Source: Candidatus Parabeggiatoa sp. nov. 3
GTDB taxonomy: Bacteria; Pseudomonadota; Gammaproteobacteria; Beggiatoales; Beggiatoaceae
Assembly: GCA_003645185.1 (NCBI GenBank)
Contig: QNEL01000009.1
Coordinates: 1-38,247 of the forward strand
DNA: 38,247 nt
Direction: 5' to 3'
In this document: piece after piece, positions 7,898-15,398 of the stretch
How positions within the stretch are numbered: the first letter of the stretch is position 1
Layout of the letters: each line of letters starts with the position of its first letter
Program-made: the position numbers and the translations under genes
Notes under the pieces: generated by a model
Databases searched by the model: none
Seen by the model: the letters and a program-made list of their open reading frames with translations, nothing else
Told to the model about the DNA's origin: nothing

Positions 7898-10705
7898 ATG
7901 TCGTATTCAGGTCAAAGCAAAATAGCGTTTTGTCGTCGATTAGGAAACGATTGGCAAGATTTAGCGACTTGTCTTGATATCCCAGCACCTCGCCGTAATC
8001 AATTTCCACAAGGGCGTGAATGTCATGCCATTTTGGAATGGTTAGAGGAAGATGATAAGAGACTTCAAAAATTATCCGAAGCTTTAAGAGTTCTTGAGCG
8101 TGATGATTTATTATCAGTTCTTGAGTTATCACAATCTATCAGCCATGAAGAAGTTATGCAGGAGAAAACCACTTCCGCATCAACACCTGATAATCAAATC
8201 GACAAGCAACGTTTAATTACTCTATTGCTTGACTGTCCAAGTCTTAGGGATACAGGTACTCGTAGTTCATTGTTGAAGATGTTACCCCATCACATCGTTG
8301 ACCATATTAAAGTGGGTAATACCATTAAAGAATATGTGATTAATATTGTCGATGGGTGTATGGATTTTGCGGATGGTTTACAACATTTGTTTGCTGCCAT
8401 CCGATTTTTTGATGAAAAAACTATTCAGTTTCAGGCACTTATTGGTGAGTTCAATTTAGATAAAGATAAGAATGAAACACCGCCGCCAGTTATAGGAGAT
8501 ATAGAAAAAACCATCACGGCACTGATGGCGCAATTGCATTTATCACCACAAATGCGAGCCTGTGATGAGTTTACGCAACATAATCAGGATAGTTTGCAGT
8601 TGATTCGAGAGGCAATGGTGCAATTGAAACAGTTGTCACCCCAAACCCCTGAATATGGGCGCGTGTCTCTTAGCGTGGGGAGTGCGTTGGCTTCAACTGG
8701 GGAGTTGTTACAAGCGGAACGTTTATTTACCCAAATTATTGAAAACACAGATAAAAAACCGGAAAGGGCCATTGCTTATTTTAACTTGTTTCAAGTGCAG
8801 TTGCGGCGCGAAGTTTACCCAGAAGCTTTGGAAAATTTGCAAGCAGCGATTGCGATTAATCCGCACTATGCTTTGCATGATTTACAGAAGTATCCGCTTG
8901 AACGGTTATTGGGTGCTGGCGGAATGGGTTGTGTGTTTTTGTGTCAAAACCATAATCATTCAAATCGTCTCTTAGCTCAACATGAACGAGTTGTGGTCAA
9001 ATGTTTTTGGGAACATCCCAAGGCTAGGCTTGACGAAGTGTTCAAAGAACCATTTGCCATGCGTGACATTGCCGGTGATTATATTCCTGAACCGTTAGAT
9101 ATTGGTTATGCTGATACGATTAAACGGGAACGGGCTTATTTTGTCACAGCGTATATTGATGATGCGATAGATGGTGAAGCGTGGTTGGAAAAGTATGGCC
9201 CGCTGGATTTAGAGACTGGTTTACAGGTGGGGTTACAAATCGCTAATGGTTTGCAGATTGCTCATGCTGCGGGTATTTGTCATTTGGATTTGAAGCCAGC
9301 GAATATTTTGTTGAACCAAACGAATAATGAAATAGCGGTCAAAATTATTGACTTTGGTTTGTCTCAGGTGGTGCCATCATTGCAGCAAAAGGCGATGACG
9401 ATGCAACAAAGTCGTGCTGGATTAAGTCAATTTGGGCAAGCGATATTTGGCACTTTGGATTACGCGTGTCCTGAGCAACAGGGTTTTAGTCAATATGGTA
9501 AGCCGGGGGTGTTATGTGATGTATTTGCTTTTGGGATGACAATGTCGCGTTTTTTTACGGGTAAGAATCCGCGTTATGTTCGGGAACGGGATTTGCCAAA
9601 GGTAGAGGCGTTACGAGATTTGTTGGGTGATTGTGTTGAACAAGAACCTAAACAGCGTCCTGATTCAGCTAAACAATTGCTCAATGATTTAAAAGTTATT
9701 AAAGGCCCTGATAAAACTGAACAAAGACAAAAAGATGAATTTCCCCAACATCAAATTGAAGAAGGAAGAGAACAACAAGAGAAAAAACAAACATATTTAA
9801 ACGACCAGACATTTTTCCAAAAATATATCCAAATAACCAAAAAGTGGCTACAAATATCAAGATATGATAAACGGACCATACTGCAAATAAAAAAACAAGA
9901 AGCGAAATTTCAAGAAATTGGAATCTCTGTTAAACAGATCGTGATTATTATTTCTCTGGCATTAATAGGCCTAATAAGCGTACTAATAACAAGTATTTCA
10001 AGTACTATTTTTGATTTACTAAACTTGAGTTTGTTGCCAGATCAATATAAATATGTATATCAGCCAAATATATATGAGCCAAACCCGGTAAGAGTAATTG
10101 ATCTTATTATTAGCATTTTGCTATCCATTTTATTAATAGGGCAATATCTCTGGAGACACCGTCAAACTATATCCCATATTGCCATGATAATTGGGCTTAT
10201 TTGTATTGCTTTGGAGTTGTATTTCATATTAGCATGTTTTTTAGGTGGATTAGGCCTCATTTTTGGCAAAGCTTTTAATGCTGGTAAGGAGACACTTGGT
10301 GCCATTGTGAGTATTTTTCTTCCTCTTTCATTGTTAGGACAATATCTACTGAGGTATCGTCAAACTATACCTTATAGTGCTATGGTAACGGGGTTAATTG
10401 CTATAAGTTTTGGAATATATCTTATACCACTGGTTACCCTTACAAGCTTAGGATATGGAGAAATAAACGGGGCAATTTATGGTATTTTGCTTGCGATTTT
10501 ATTTTTGGGTCAATATTTATGGATGAATCGTCAAACAATACCTTATATTGCCATGATAATTGGACTGATTTTTATTGGTTTTGGAGTTTTTTTTATACCA
10601 ATGACAATATTTTTTTTATGTGTTACGTTTAGGAAAGTTCATAAGCACAGTTACGGGTATCTTGTTGTTTATATTATTGGTGGGGCAATATCTTTGGAGA
10701 CATAA
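7898..10705 (+). CDS. Death-like/EAD2-like/TPR/protein-kinase membrane protein
   Basis: The 935-codon frame has its ATG 11 bases after GGAG. Order of parts: Death-like adaptor (about 7-75); EAD2-like domain (about 103-185; LLLDCPSLRD, GLQHLFAAIRFF); TPR-like helices (about 250-325); Ser/Thr kinase domain (about 333-600); a charged linker; then about seven membrane segments. The kinase has glycine loop GAGGMG (339-344), Lys368, catalytic loop HLDLKPAN (462-469) and DFG (485-487). The usual HRD arginine is Leu463. The membrane part repeats GQYLWRHRQT at about 748, 814 and 871. A fourth copy lies in another frame beyond a run of eight T (10610-10617), so the original C-terminus probably ended at 10796. 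It is co-oriented with the CHAT gene with a 14-bp gap, consistent with one operon. Confidence 0.9.
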   Translation: MSYSGQSKIAFCRRLGNDWQDLATCLDIPAPRRNQFPQGRECHAILEWLEEDDKRLQKLSEALRVLERDDLLSVLELSQSISHEEVMQEKTTSASTPDNQIDKQRLITLLLDCPSLRDTGTRSSLLKMLPHHIVDHIKVGNTIKEYVINIVDGCMDFADGLQHLFAAIRFFDEKTIQFQALIGEFNLDKDKNETPPPVIGDIEKTITALMAQLHLSPQMRACDEFTQHNQDSLQLIREAMVQLKQLSPQTPEYGRVSLSVGSALASTGELLQAERLFTQIIENTDKKPERAIAYFNLFQVQLRREVYPEALENLQAAIAINPHYALHDLQKYPLERLLGAGGMGCVFLCQNHNHSNRLLAQHERVVVKCFWEHPKARLDEVFKEPFAMRDIAGDYIPEPLDIGYADTIKRERAYFVTAYIDDAIDGEAWLEKYGPLDLETGLQVGLQIANGLQIAHAAGICHLDLKPANILLNQTNNEIAVKIIDFGLSQVVPSLQQKAMTMQQSRAGLSQFGQAIFGTLDYACPEQQGFSQYGKPGVLCDVFAFGMTMSRFFTGKNPRYVRERDLPKVEALRDLLGDCVEQEPKQRPDSAKQLLNDLKVIKGPDKTEQRQKDEFPQHQIEEGREQQEKKQTYLNDQTFFQKYIQITKKWLQISRYDKRTILQIKKQEAKFQEIGISVKQIVIIISLALIGLISVLITSISSTIFDLLNLSLLPDQYKYVYQPNIYEPNPVRVIDLIISILLSILLIGQYLWRHRQTISHIAMIIGLICIALELYFILACFLGGLGLIFGKAFNAGKETLGAIVSIFLPLSLLGQYLLRYRQTIPYSAMVTGLIAISFGIYLIPLVTLTSLGYGEINGAIYGILLAILFLGQYLWMNRQTIPYIAMIIGLIFIGFGVFFIPMTIFFLCVTFRKVHKHSYGYLVVYIIGGAISLET

Positions 10706-10796
10706 CAGGACTATGCTTAATTTTGCTACAACAATCGGATTTACTGGTATCGCTTTTGGACTTTTTGTTATGCTAATAATTGGTGAAAATTGGTGA
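10611..10796 (+). pseudogene. Out-of-frame C-terminal tail of the kinase gene
   Basis: In the +1 frame after the T8 run the sequence reads smoothly as a membrane segment (GILLFILLVGQYLWRH), followed by NRTMLNFATTIGFTGIAFG, and ends at TGA 10794-10796. This is the fourth copy of the repeat seen three times in frame. With seven T instead of eight, the upstream frame would continue into it. The present stop at 10703-10705 is therefore likely secondary. Confidence 0.8.
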
Positions 10797-11026
10797 TGTC
10801 AAACTTTCCTTTAACACTTACCATTCAAATAAATGGGGGCAGCGAGCGTAGGGTGGGTAGGAACGAAGTGGAAACCCACCATTTCTGGTTACCCCTTTTC
10901 TCGTTCCCAAACTCTGTTTGGGAATGTCTTCCTTGACGCTCAGCGTCGAACAGTCCATTACTACTGCTTTTTGGATGAGTGGCGGTTGTTTGTTTGAATA
11001 GAGTACCACGAATGACTTAGATAAAA

Positions 11027-11131
11027 GAGTACAACGAATTACGGGGATAAACGAATTAATCATTAATTTAACCGACATGATTTTATAGGTTTATTAGTTT
11101 ATCTGCCCGTAATTCGCTGTACTATATACTC
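11027..11131. repeat. MITE-like inverted repeat, GAGTACAACGAATT ends
   Basis: The left arm begins GAGTACAACGAATTACGGGG and continues ATAAACGAATTA. The right arm, read on the other strand, is GAGTATATAGTACAGCGAATT followed by ACGGGCAGATAAAC. The 105-bp unit could fold into an imperfect hairpin. Longer or solitary versions of the same ends occur at 21129-21393, near 13100, 19880, 24194-24239 and 26929-26957. Confidence 0.7.
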
Positions 11132-11184
11132 ATGAGTGGCGGTTATTTGTTTGAATAGAGTTCCACGAATGACTTAGATAAAGG

Positions 11185-11256
11185 AGTACAACGAATTTGA
11201 AAAGCAAACAACGAATAAAGAGTACAACGAATTTGAAAAGCAAACAACGAATAAAG
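11185..11256. repeat. Perfect 2 x 36-bp tandem repeat
   Basis: The unit starts AGTACAACGAATTTGAAAAG, ends in CAAACAACGAATAAAG and is present twice without mismatch (11185-11220, 11221-11256). It carries the same AGTACAACGAAT word as the nearby MITE-like element. A reversed ATTCGTTGTACT follows at about 11297-11308, so the whole could fold back on itself. Confidence 0.9.
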
Positions 11257-11505
11257 TGAAAAATGTGTTAAGTCATTCGTTGTGATTTTTTAAATTCGTT
11301 GTACTATTTTTTATTCTGTTAATTCTAAAATTCTGCAAATTCTGATTCAGACAATTAACGATGATTAATCCTGACAATCCGTAAAGAAGTGTAATCTTGT
11401 TCAAAATGCGGTGGCGGTTGTTTGTTTGAATAGAGTACCACAAATTAATTGTACTATACAATCCAGCGACATTAACTATTTCACAATTTACCCAGAAAAA
11501 AATCT

Positions 11506-11763
11506 ATGGCATTAACGATAAATCACCCAGAAGCAAATCTCTTGATTCAAGAACTGACAAGTTATACAGGTGAAACCCTAACACAAGCGGTTTTAAACGC
11601 TTTACGGGAAAGAATCAAGACAGAAAAAGAAAAACGAAAAGCGGCAATATCTTTAACAAATGAACTGTTACAAATTGGTAAAGAGTGTGCCGCATTACCC
11701 GTCTTGGATAACCGTACCCCTGAAGAAATTTTAGGTTATAATAACAATGGGGTAACAAATTAA
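11506..11763 (+). CDS. vapB: VapB-type antitoxin (PSK/Rv0623-like)
   Basis: The 85-residue protein belongs to the short antitoxins of the VapB/Rv0623 type. The N-terminal MALTINHPEANLLIQELTSY is a ribbon-helix-helix-like DNA-binding segment, followed by an ETLTQAVLNALRER helix. A flexible acidic C-terminus with RTPEEILGY would wrap around the toxin. Its stop overlaps the start of vapC (TAATG), so the two are translationally coupled. As in the family, it should neutralise VapC and repress its own promoter; no operator could be pinned down in the repeat-rich upstream region. Confidence 0.92.
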   Translation: MALTINHPEANLLIQELTSYTGETLTQAVLNALRERIKTEKEKRKAAISLTNELLQIGKECAALPVLDNRTPEEILGYNNNGVTN

Positions 11764-12149
11764 TGGTTATTGATTCTTCAGCGGTTATTGCTATCTTATG
11801 TGATGAACCTGACGCAAAACATTTTACCACCGCTATTGAAGGTGATTCAATTCGCTTGATGTCTGCCGCTTCATTACTAGAAACTTCAATTGTGATTGAA
11901 TCCAGATATGGTGAAGAGGGTGGACGTAAACTGGATTTATTACTGTTAAAAGCGCAAGTCAAAATAGAACCCGTTACTTTGGAACAAGCGGAAACTGCTC
12001 GTATTGCATTTCGTATTTATGGGAAAGGGCGACATCCAGCCGGTTTAAACTTTGGTGATTGTTTTTCTTATGCCTTGGCAAAGGTTTTAGAAGAACCGTT
12101 ATTATTCAAAGGCAATGATTTCAGCAAAACAGACATTAAACAAGCCTAA
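11763..12149 (+). CDS. vapC: VapC-type PIN-domain ribonuclease toxin
   Basis: The 128-residue PIN-domain protein has metal-binding acidic residues at the expected places: Asp4 (MVIDSSA), Glu40 (ASLLETS), Asp99 (LNFGDCFSYA) and Asp119 (KGNDFS). The GKGRHPAGLNFGD segment is typical of the Rv0624/VapC subgroup. These are Mg-dependent RNases that cut tRNA or other RNAs when freed from VapB. It is full length and all catalytic residues are present, so the pair looks active. It starts inside the vapB stop codon. Confidence 0.94.
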   Translation: MVIDSSAVIAILCDEPDAKHFTTAIEGDSIRLMSAASLLETSIVIESRYGEEGGRKLDLLLLKAQVKIEPVTLEQAETARIAFRIYGKGRHPAGLNFGDCFSYALAKVLEEPLLFKGNDFSKTDIKQA

Positions 12150-12226
12150 AGATAAAAAAATAGCTCAAAGGTTTTACGATAGACAATCCAATGCTATGTG
12201 GTAGTTGTTTAAATAGAGTAGCAAGC

Positions 12227-12258
12227 GTAGGGTGGCTAGAGCGATAGCGAAACCCACC
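12227..12258. repeat. GTAGGGTGG...CCCACC repeat (GAGCGATAGCGA loop variant)
   Basis: A hairpin-forming copy whose loop reads GAGCGATAGCGAAA. The same loop variant is at 13028-13059, and a related one (CGAGCGACTTTGAA) at 14000-14031. It lies between vapBC and the damaged RelE-like gene. Confidence 0.8.
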
Positions 12259-12391
12259 ACCACTTTAACCGTTGAAATCGTTACCAATGGTGGCGATAAC
12301 CTAGGAAAAACTTCAACATCCTCACTAAACTGTGTAATCTTGTGTAAGAATTGCACTACTTGCCATACAGTAATAACGTATAATTTGAAAA

Positions 12392-12711
12392 ATGATAACA
12401 CTCATTGAGTCTCCAGTATTTACTAAATATATGGCCAGATTATGGGTCAGAGGATGAACGTGGTGAATTTGCGGCTTGGTTAGCTGAAAACCCTTATGCT
12501 GGTGATGTTGTCCCAGGTTCAGGAGGAGTGCGAAAAGTTAGGTGGGGACGAAAAGCAAGGAAAAAGAGGTGGAATCAGGATCGTCTACTTTATTCAGTTA
12601 GGTAATGGACTTATTTGGTTGCTAACTCTTTACGCAAAATCAAAGAAAGAAAATATTCCAGCACATATTCTCAAAACATTGAAAGAGGAACTTGTAGATG
12701 GTTATGAATGA
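12392..12711 (+). pseudogene. RelE/HigB-type toxin gene with two one-base insertions
   Basis: Pieces of one RelE-superfamily toxin lie in three frames. From the ATG at 12392 frame one reads MITLIESPVFTKYMARLW. After GGG (12444-12446) a second frame carries SEDERGEFAAWLAENPYAGD and the VPGSGGVRKVRWGRK core. After AAAA (12551-12554) a third frame reads QGKRGGIRIVYFIQLGNGL and ends at TGA 12711. Removing one G and one A gives a continuous protein of about 105 residues with the family's usual motifs. As it stands no full toxin can be made. The gene overlaps the start of the intact antitoxin, as is usual for toxin-first HigBA/NadS-type pairs. Confidence 0.85.
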
Positions 12712-13006
12712 AATAGACTTAATTGAACGTGATTTGAAACGGGATATATGGCAAGAAACTTTAGATGCAGTGCGCGATATAAAAGCTGGTAAGGTTGGTC
12801 ATGTAAGGACAGTTGAATTACCGCCAGTTGTTGAAGCTCGTCAAAAAGTCGGGTTATCACAATCAAGATTTGCCGAGTTACTCGGTGTTTCAACTCATAC
12901 ACTTCAAGATCGGAAACAAAGTTGTTGCAAACCAAGTCGTACTGCTATATCGCTTATTCAAATCGCCAAACAACGTCCAGATGTAATCCGCGAAGTATTT
13001 GGATAA
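12698..13006 (+). CDS. XRE-family antitoxin partnering the damaged toxin
   Basis: The protein has 102 residues (or 100 from the ATG at 12704), with a GAGGA ribosome-binding site inside the end of the toxin gene. A helix-turn-helix of the HigA/NadS type is at about 50-75: ARQKVGLSQSRFAELLGVST. The recognition-helix region reads TLQDRKQSCCKPSR where relatives usually have a DWEQGRRxPSG-like sequence, so some specificity residues have changed. It overlaps the toxin reading frame by 14 bp. It would bind DNA and the toxin; with the toxin broken it may persist as an orphan repressor. Confidence 0.88.
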   Translation: MVMNEIDLIERDLKRDIWQETLDAVRDIKAGKVGHVRTVELPPVVEARQKVGLSQSRFAELLGVSTHTLQDRKQSCCKPSRTAISLIQIAKQRPDVIREVFG

Positions 13007-13349
13007 ATAATTGGGGTCAGAGCAAGCGTAGGGTGGGTAAAGCGATAGCGAAACCCACCAAAACGAGTTGAAAGGGCCTTGCTTTTAATTCGCTTATTTC
13101 GTCAATTCGTTGTACTATGTTTTTGCTAATCTTAATAAAATAATAGGGTACATACCACATTTATTTTCACAGATGATGTTACCAATAAATTGTAGAAAAG
13201 TCCCCTATTTTCGTTCCCAGTGTATGGGTAATGACGACACTGGCGCGTGGGAATCAGATATTTAATATTTTTTGGAGTACAAAACTTTAGATTTGTAAAC
13301 AGATGATGCTGAAGCTTTGGACTCCATAATATTCTAACAAGGAGTTTTT
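13007..13349. other. Intergenic region with repeats, no gene
   Basis: It contains the GTAGGGTGGG repeat with the AGCGATAGCGA loop at 13028-13059, an AATTCGTTGTACTAT end-repeat at about 13099-13113, and a CGTTCCCA...TGGGAATC hairpin at about 13212-13256. An AAGGAG at 13339-13344 serves the next gene. I saw no coding sequence. Confidence 0.7.
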
Positions 13350-13988
13350 ATGGCATTTAGCGAATATAAAGATTATATGGCTAGTGAGTTGGAGGTTTTT
13401 TTTAACATAAAAATTTGCGAACATGAGGATTTATTTACTAATTTTAAGTCTAGTGGTAAAAATTATGCTCCTCTTCAAGAAGATGTAAAAGATATGTTAT
13501 CACGTATTAAAATCTCTAAATCGGATAATGAAGCAACCAGAAGCAGCCTTTTAGTATCCCATGTTTTGTGGAAAGCCTGCAAAGTCTACAAATTAGGTAT
13601 TTTCTTTGAACCGGTTTTGGAGATTAACCAAGAAAAAACGCCTAACTTACCGCACCAATTAAATGGTAAATATGATGGTGCTTTAACTCTTGATATAAGA
13701 GATTTTGTACACCCTATAGTCTCAGTTGTTGAAGTTAAGAAAAGTAGCCTTTCTGATGGTTTGGGGCAGTGTCTAGCTGAAATGTACGCTACCCTAAAAA
13801 AATTTGGGCAGGATAGAGTATATGGTATTATAACAGATGGTGTAGAATGGGAATTTCTTTTATTAGAAGAAGCTATTCTATCTATAGATGGTGACGTTTA
13901 TTCTATACGCACCGTGTCTGATATTGTTGATAGAGTTGGCTATATAGCAGAAAAATTCAGAGAGGGATTTGAAGTCGTTCATACTTAA
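13350..13988 (+). CDS. PD-(D/E)XK-type nuclease-like protein
   Basis: The 212-residue protein follows a strong AAGGAG 5 bases before its ATG. A restriction-endonuclease-like core is visible: Glu87 (FFEPVLE), Asp109 (GKYDGAL), Glu128-x-Lys130 (VVEVKKS) and Gln140 (GLGQCLAEMYA). This is the E...D-ExK...Q order of the PD-(D/E)XK superfamily, as in type I restriction R-subunit N-termini. No helicase or modification gene is adjacent, so it is not a classical restriction system. It could be a solitary nuclease or a degraded relative. It sits between two toxin-antitoxin loci in a repeat-rich island. Confidence 0.75.
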   Translation: MAFSEYKDYMASELEVFFNIKICEHEDLFTNFKSSGKNYAPLQEDVKDMLSRIKISKSDNEATRSSLLVSHVLWKACKVYKLGIFFEPVLEINQEKTPNLPHQLNGKYDGALTLDIRDFVHPIVSVVEVKKSSLSDGLGQCLAEMYATLKKFGQDRVYGIITDGVEWEFLLLEEAILSIDGDVYSIRTVSDIVDRVGYIAEKFREGFEVVHT

Positions 13989-13999
13989 ATTTGGCGAGC

Positions 14000-14031
14000 G
14001 TAGGGTGAGTCGAGCGACTTTGAACCCCACC
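14000..14031. repeat. GTAGGGTGAGTCGAGCGACTT repeat variant
   Basis: A diverged member of the GTAGGG...CCCACC family, starting 12 bp after the nuclease-like gene. It may serve as its terminator; this is inference. Confidence 0.65.
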
Positions 14032-14065
14032 AAAACAAGTTGAAAGAGCCTTGCTTTTAATTCGC

Positions 14066-14252
14066 TTTTCTCGTTCCCAAACTCTGTTTGGGAATGCCTG
14101 TAACAACGCTCCGCGTCGAGCAAGCATAGGCTGAATAGAACTTCGCTACACCCATCACAAACAAAGGAGTACTTGAGACAAAAAGCTCACAACGAATAAA
14201 CGAAGGTAGTCCTTTGGTATTCGTTGTGGATTTTAAAATTCGTTGTACTTGG
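14066..14252. repeat. Left about 187-bp direct repeat flanking higBA
   Basis: It runs from TTTTCTCGTTCCCAAACTCT to ATTCGTTGTACTTGG and matches 14920-15105 nearly throughout. Shared landmarks are CGTCGAGCAAGCATAGGCT, AGAACTTCGCTACACCCATC and a hairpin in which CACAACGAATA pairs with TATTCGTTGTG (about 14188-14228). Confidence 0.88.
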
Positions 14253-14277
14253 TTTTTTACAGTATAAAAAGTCAATT

Positions 14278-14562
14278 ATGATTATAAGCTTTCGTGATAG
14301 AAAAACTGAAAAACTCTTCAACGGTGAACCCGTATCGAAACTCAATGAAAAATTAGCTCAAAAAGCTCGCCGTCGTCTTGAGTTGTTAAATGCCGCCCAA
14401 AAAATTGAAGATTTATATTTTCCGGCTTCAAATAAGTTTCATGCACTTGAAGGTTTTAATCCAAAGCGTTATGCTGTTTGGGTCAACAAGCAGTGGCGCA
14501 TCAGCTTTATATGGGAAGAAAGCAATAACGCTATAGACGTGTATTTTGAAGATTATCACTAA
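14278..14562 (+). CDS. higB: HigB-type toxin (RelE superfamily mRNA interferase)
   Basis: The 94-residue protein starts at the ATG reading MIISFRDRKTEKLF; the longer upstream frame runs into the flanking repeat and is not used. It has the HigB signature: ARRRLELLNAA, a FHALEGF segment, the KQWRISFIWEE strand and a C-terminal VYFEDYH. HigB toxins bind the ribosome and cut mRNA during translation. The gene is complete and followed 42 bp later by its antitoxin. The pair is bracketed by about 187-bp direct repeats, suggesting it moved or was captured as a cassette. Confidence 0.93.
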   Translation: MIISFRDRKTEKLFNGEPVSKLNEKLAQKARRRLELLNAAQKIEDLYFPASNKFHALEGFNPKRYAVWVNKQWRISFIWEESNNAIDVYFEDYH

Positions 14563-14604
14563 AATAGATTCCACTTTGGATAACCTGATAAAGGTAATAA
14601 CATA

Positions 14605-14913
14605 ATGATTCCAAAAAATAGACCAACCCATCCGGGTAAATTTGTTAAAGAAGACATCTTAAAAGAATTAAGCCTCACACCAAATCAACTGGCTAACGCC
14701 TTGGGGCTTCCATGCCATACAATAACTCAATTGGTTAATGAAAAATGTGATCTTACAGCGGATATGGCATTACGGCTAAGTCGATTTACCCAAACCACGC
14801 CGGAAATGTGGTTAAATCTGCAACTAGCGATTGAACTTTGGGATGCTTACCATTCACCTTGCGCTGAGAAAATTGAACAAATTCAGCCTTATACAACAAT
14901 GTGTTTAGCTTAA
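14605..14913 (+). CDS. higA: HigA-type antitoxin (XRE/VapI family)
   Basis: The 102-residue protein starts RPTHPGKFVKEDIL, the hallmark of the HigA/VapI antitoxin family. A helix-turn-helix follows (SLTPNQLANALGLPCHTITQ) and then the conserved TPEMWLNLQLAIELWDA. It should bind HigB and repress the operon. The order toxin then antitoxin is the HigBA arrangement. The ATG lies about 12 bases after AAAGG. The gene ends only 6 bp before the right-hand direct repeat. Confidence 0.94.
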   Translation: MIPKNRPTHPGKFVKEDILKELSLTPNQLANALGLPCHTITQLVNEKCDLTADMALRLSRFTQTTPEMWLNLQLAIELWDAYHSPCAEKIEQIQPYTTMCLA

Positions 14914-14919
14914 CTGCGA

Positions 14920-15105
14920 TTTTCTCATTCCCAAACTTTGTTGCTTCAGTCCTGAAACGAAGCAATGCGTCGAGCAAGCATAGGCTAAATAGAACTTCGC
15001 TACACCCATCACTAACAAAGGAGTATTTGAGACGAAAAGCTCACAACGAATAAACGAAGGTAGTCCTTTGGTATTCGTTGTGAATTTTAAAATCAAAGTA
15101 CTCGG
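14920..15105. repeat. Right about 186-bp direct repeat flanking higBA
   Basis: The second copy of the 14066-14252 repeat in the same orientation. It includes the CGTCGAGCAAGCATAGGCT segment and the hairpin formed by CACAACGAATA and TATTCGTTGTG (about 15042-15082). It has diverged slightly at both ends, for example TTTGTTGCTTCAG instead of CTGTTTGGGAATG. Confidence 0.88.
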
Positions 15106-15190
15106 TTATAGCATTCAGTCAGGTATGGTATGCAAAGCCGTTTCGATCCCACCATTTCACAATGGTATAATACGTTCCACCGATTACGTT

Positions 15191-15310
15191 CCACCGATTT
15201 CATCGGTGGCTATTCACATTTAACCTTTTCGGGATATTACATTAGTGTAACGCTAGCGTAATATAACCCCTTTGGTGTAAAACGTGAATAGCCTTATGTG
15301 AAACATAAGG
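15191..15310. other. Three consecutive hairpins
   Basis: CCACCGAT-TTC-ATCGGTGG (15191-15209) is followed by a long stem-loop (15208-15293) closed by GGCTATTCAC and GTGAATAGCC, with inner pairing of GGGATATTAC with GTAATATAACCC. Next comes CCTTATG-TGAAA-CATAAGG (15292-15310). The three stems abut without gaps. No ORF covers them, so it is either a structured RNA or a palindromic mobile element. Confidence 0.65.
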
Positions 15311-15398
15311 AACTTCAATTCGTTGTGGATTTTAAAATTTGTGCTACCCGATTATAATATTCGTGGTACTTTTCCTAAATAATCAATAGGTTTTTTAG

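Larger units (their letters stand above)
10797..11505. other. Repeat-rich gene-free stretch before vapBC
   Basis: I see no gene here. It holds a GTAGGGTGGG-type copy (10849-10881), a CTCGTTCCCAAACTCTGTTT hairpin (about 10899-10923), and two direct copies of an about 65-bp segment starting GAGTGGCGGTTGTTTGTTTG (about 10977-11042 and 11132-11199) with a third partial copy at about 11410-11445. The inverted-repeat element and the 36-bp tandem repeat listed separately lie inside it. Confidence 0.75.

Noticed and set aside
8655-8975. 106-codon ORF inside the kinase gene
   Set aside because: A shadow in another frame; the main frame carries clear TPR and kinase motifs over the same bases.
11185-11256. 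Two-repeat mini CRISPR
   Set aside because: The 36-bp units abut directly with nothing between them.
12702-12935. Minus-strand ORF opposite the XRE antitoxin
   Set aside because: The plus-strand frame has a clear helix-turn-helix and ribosome-binding site.
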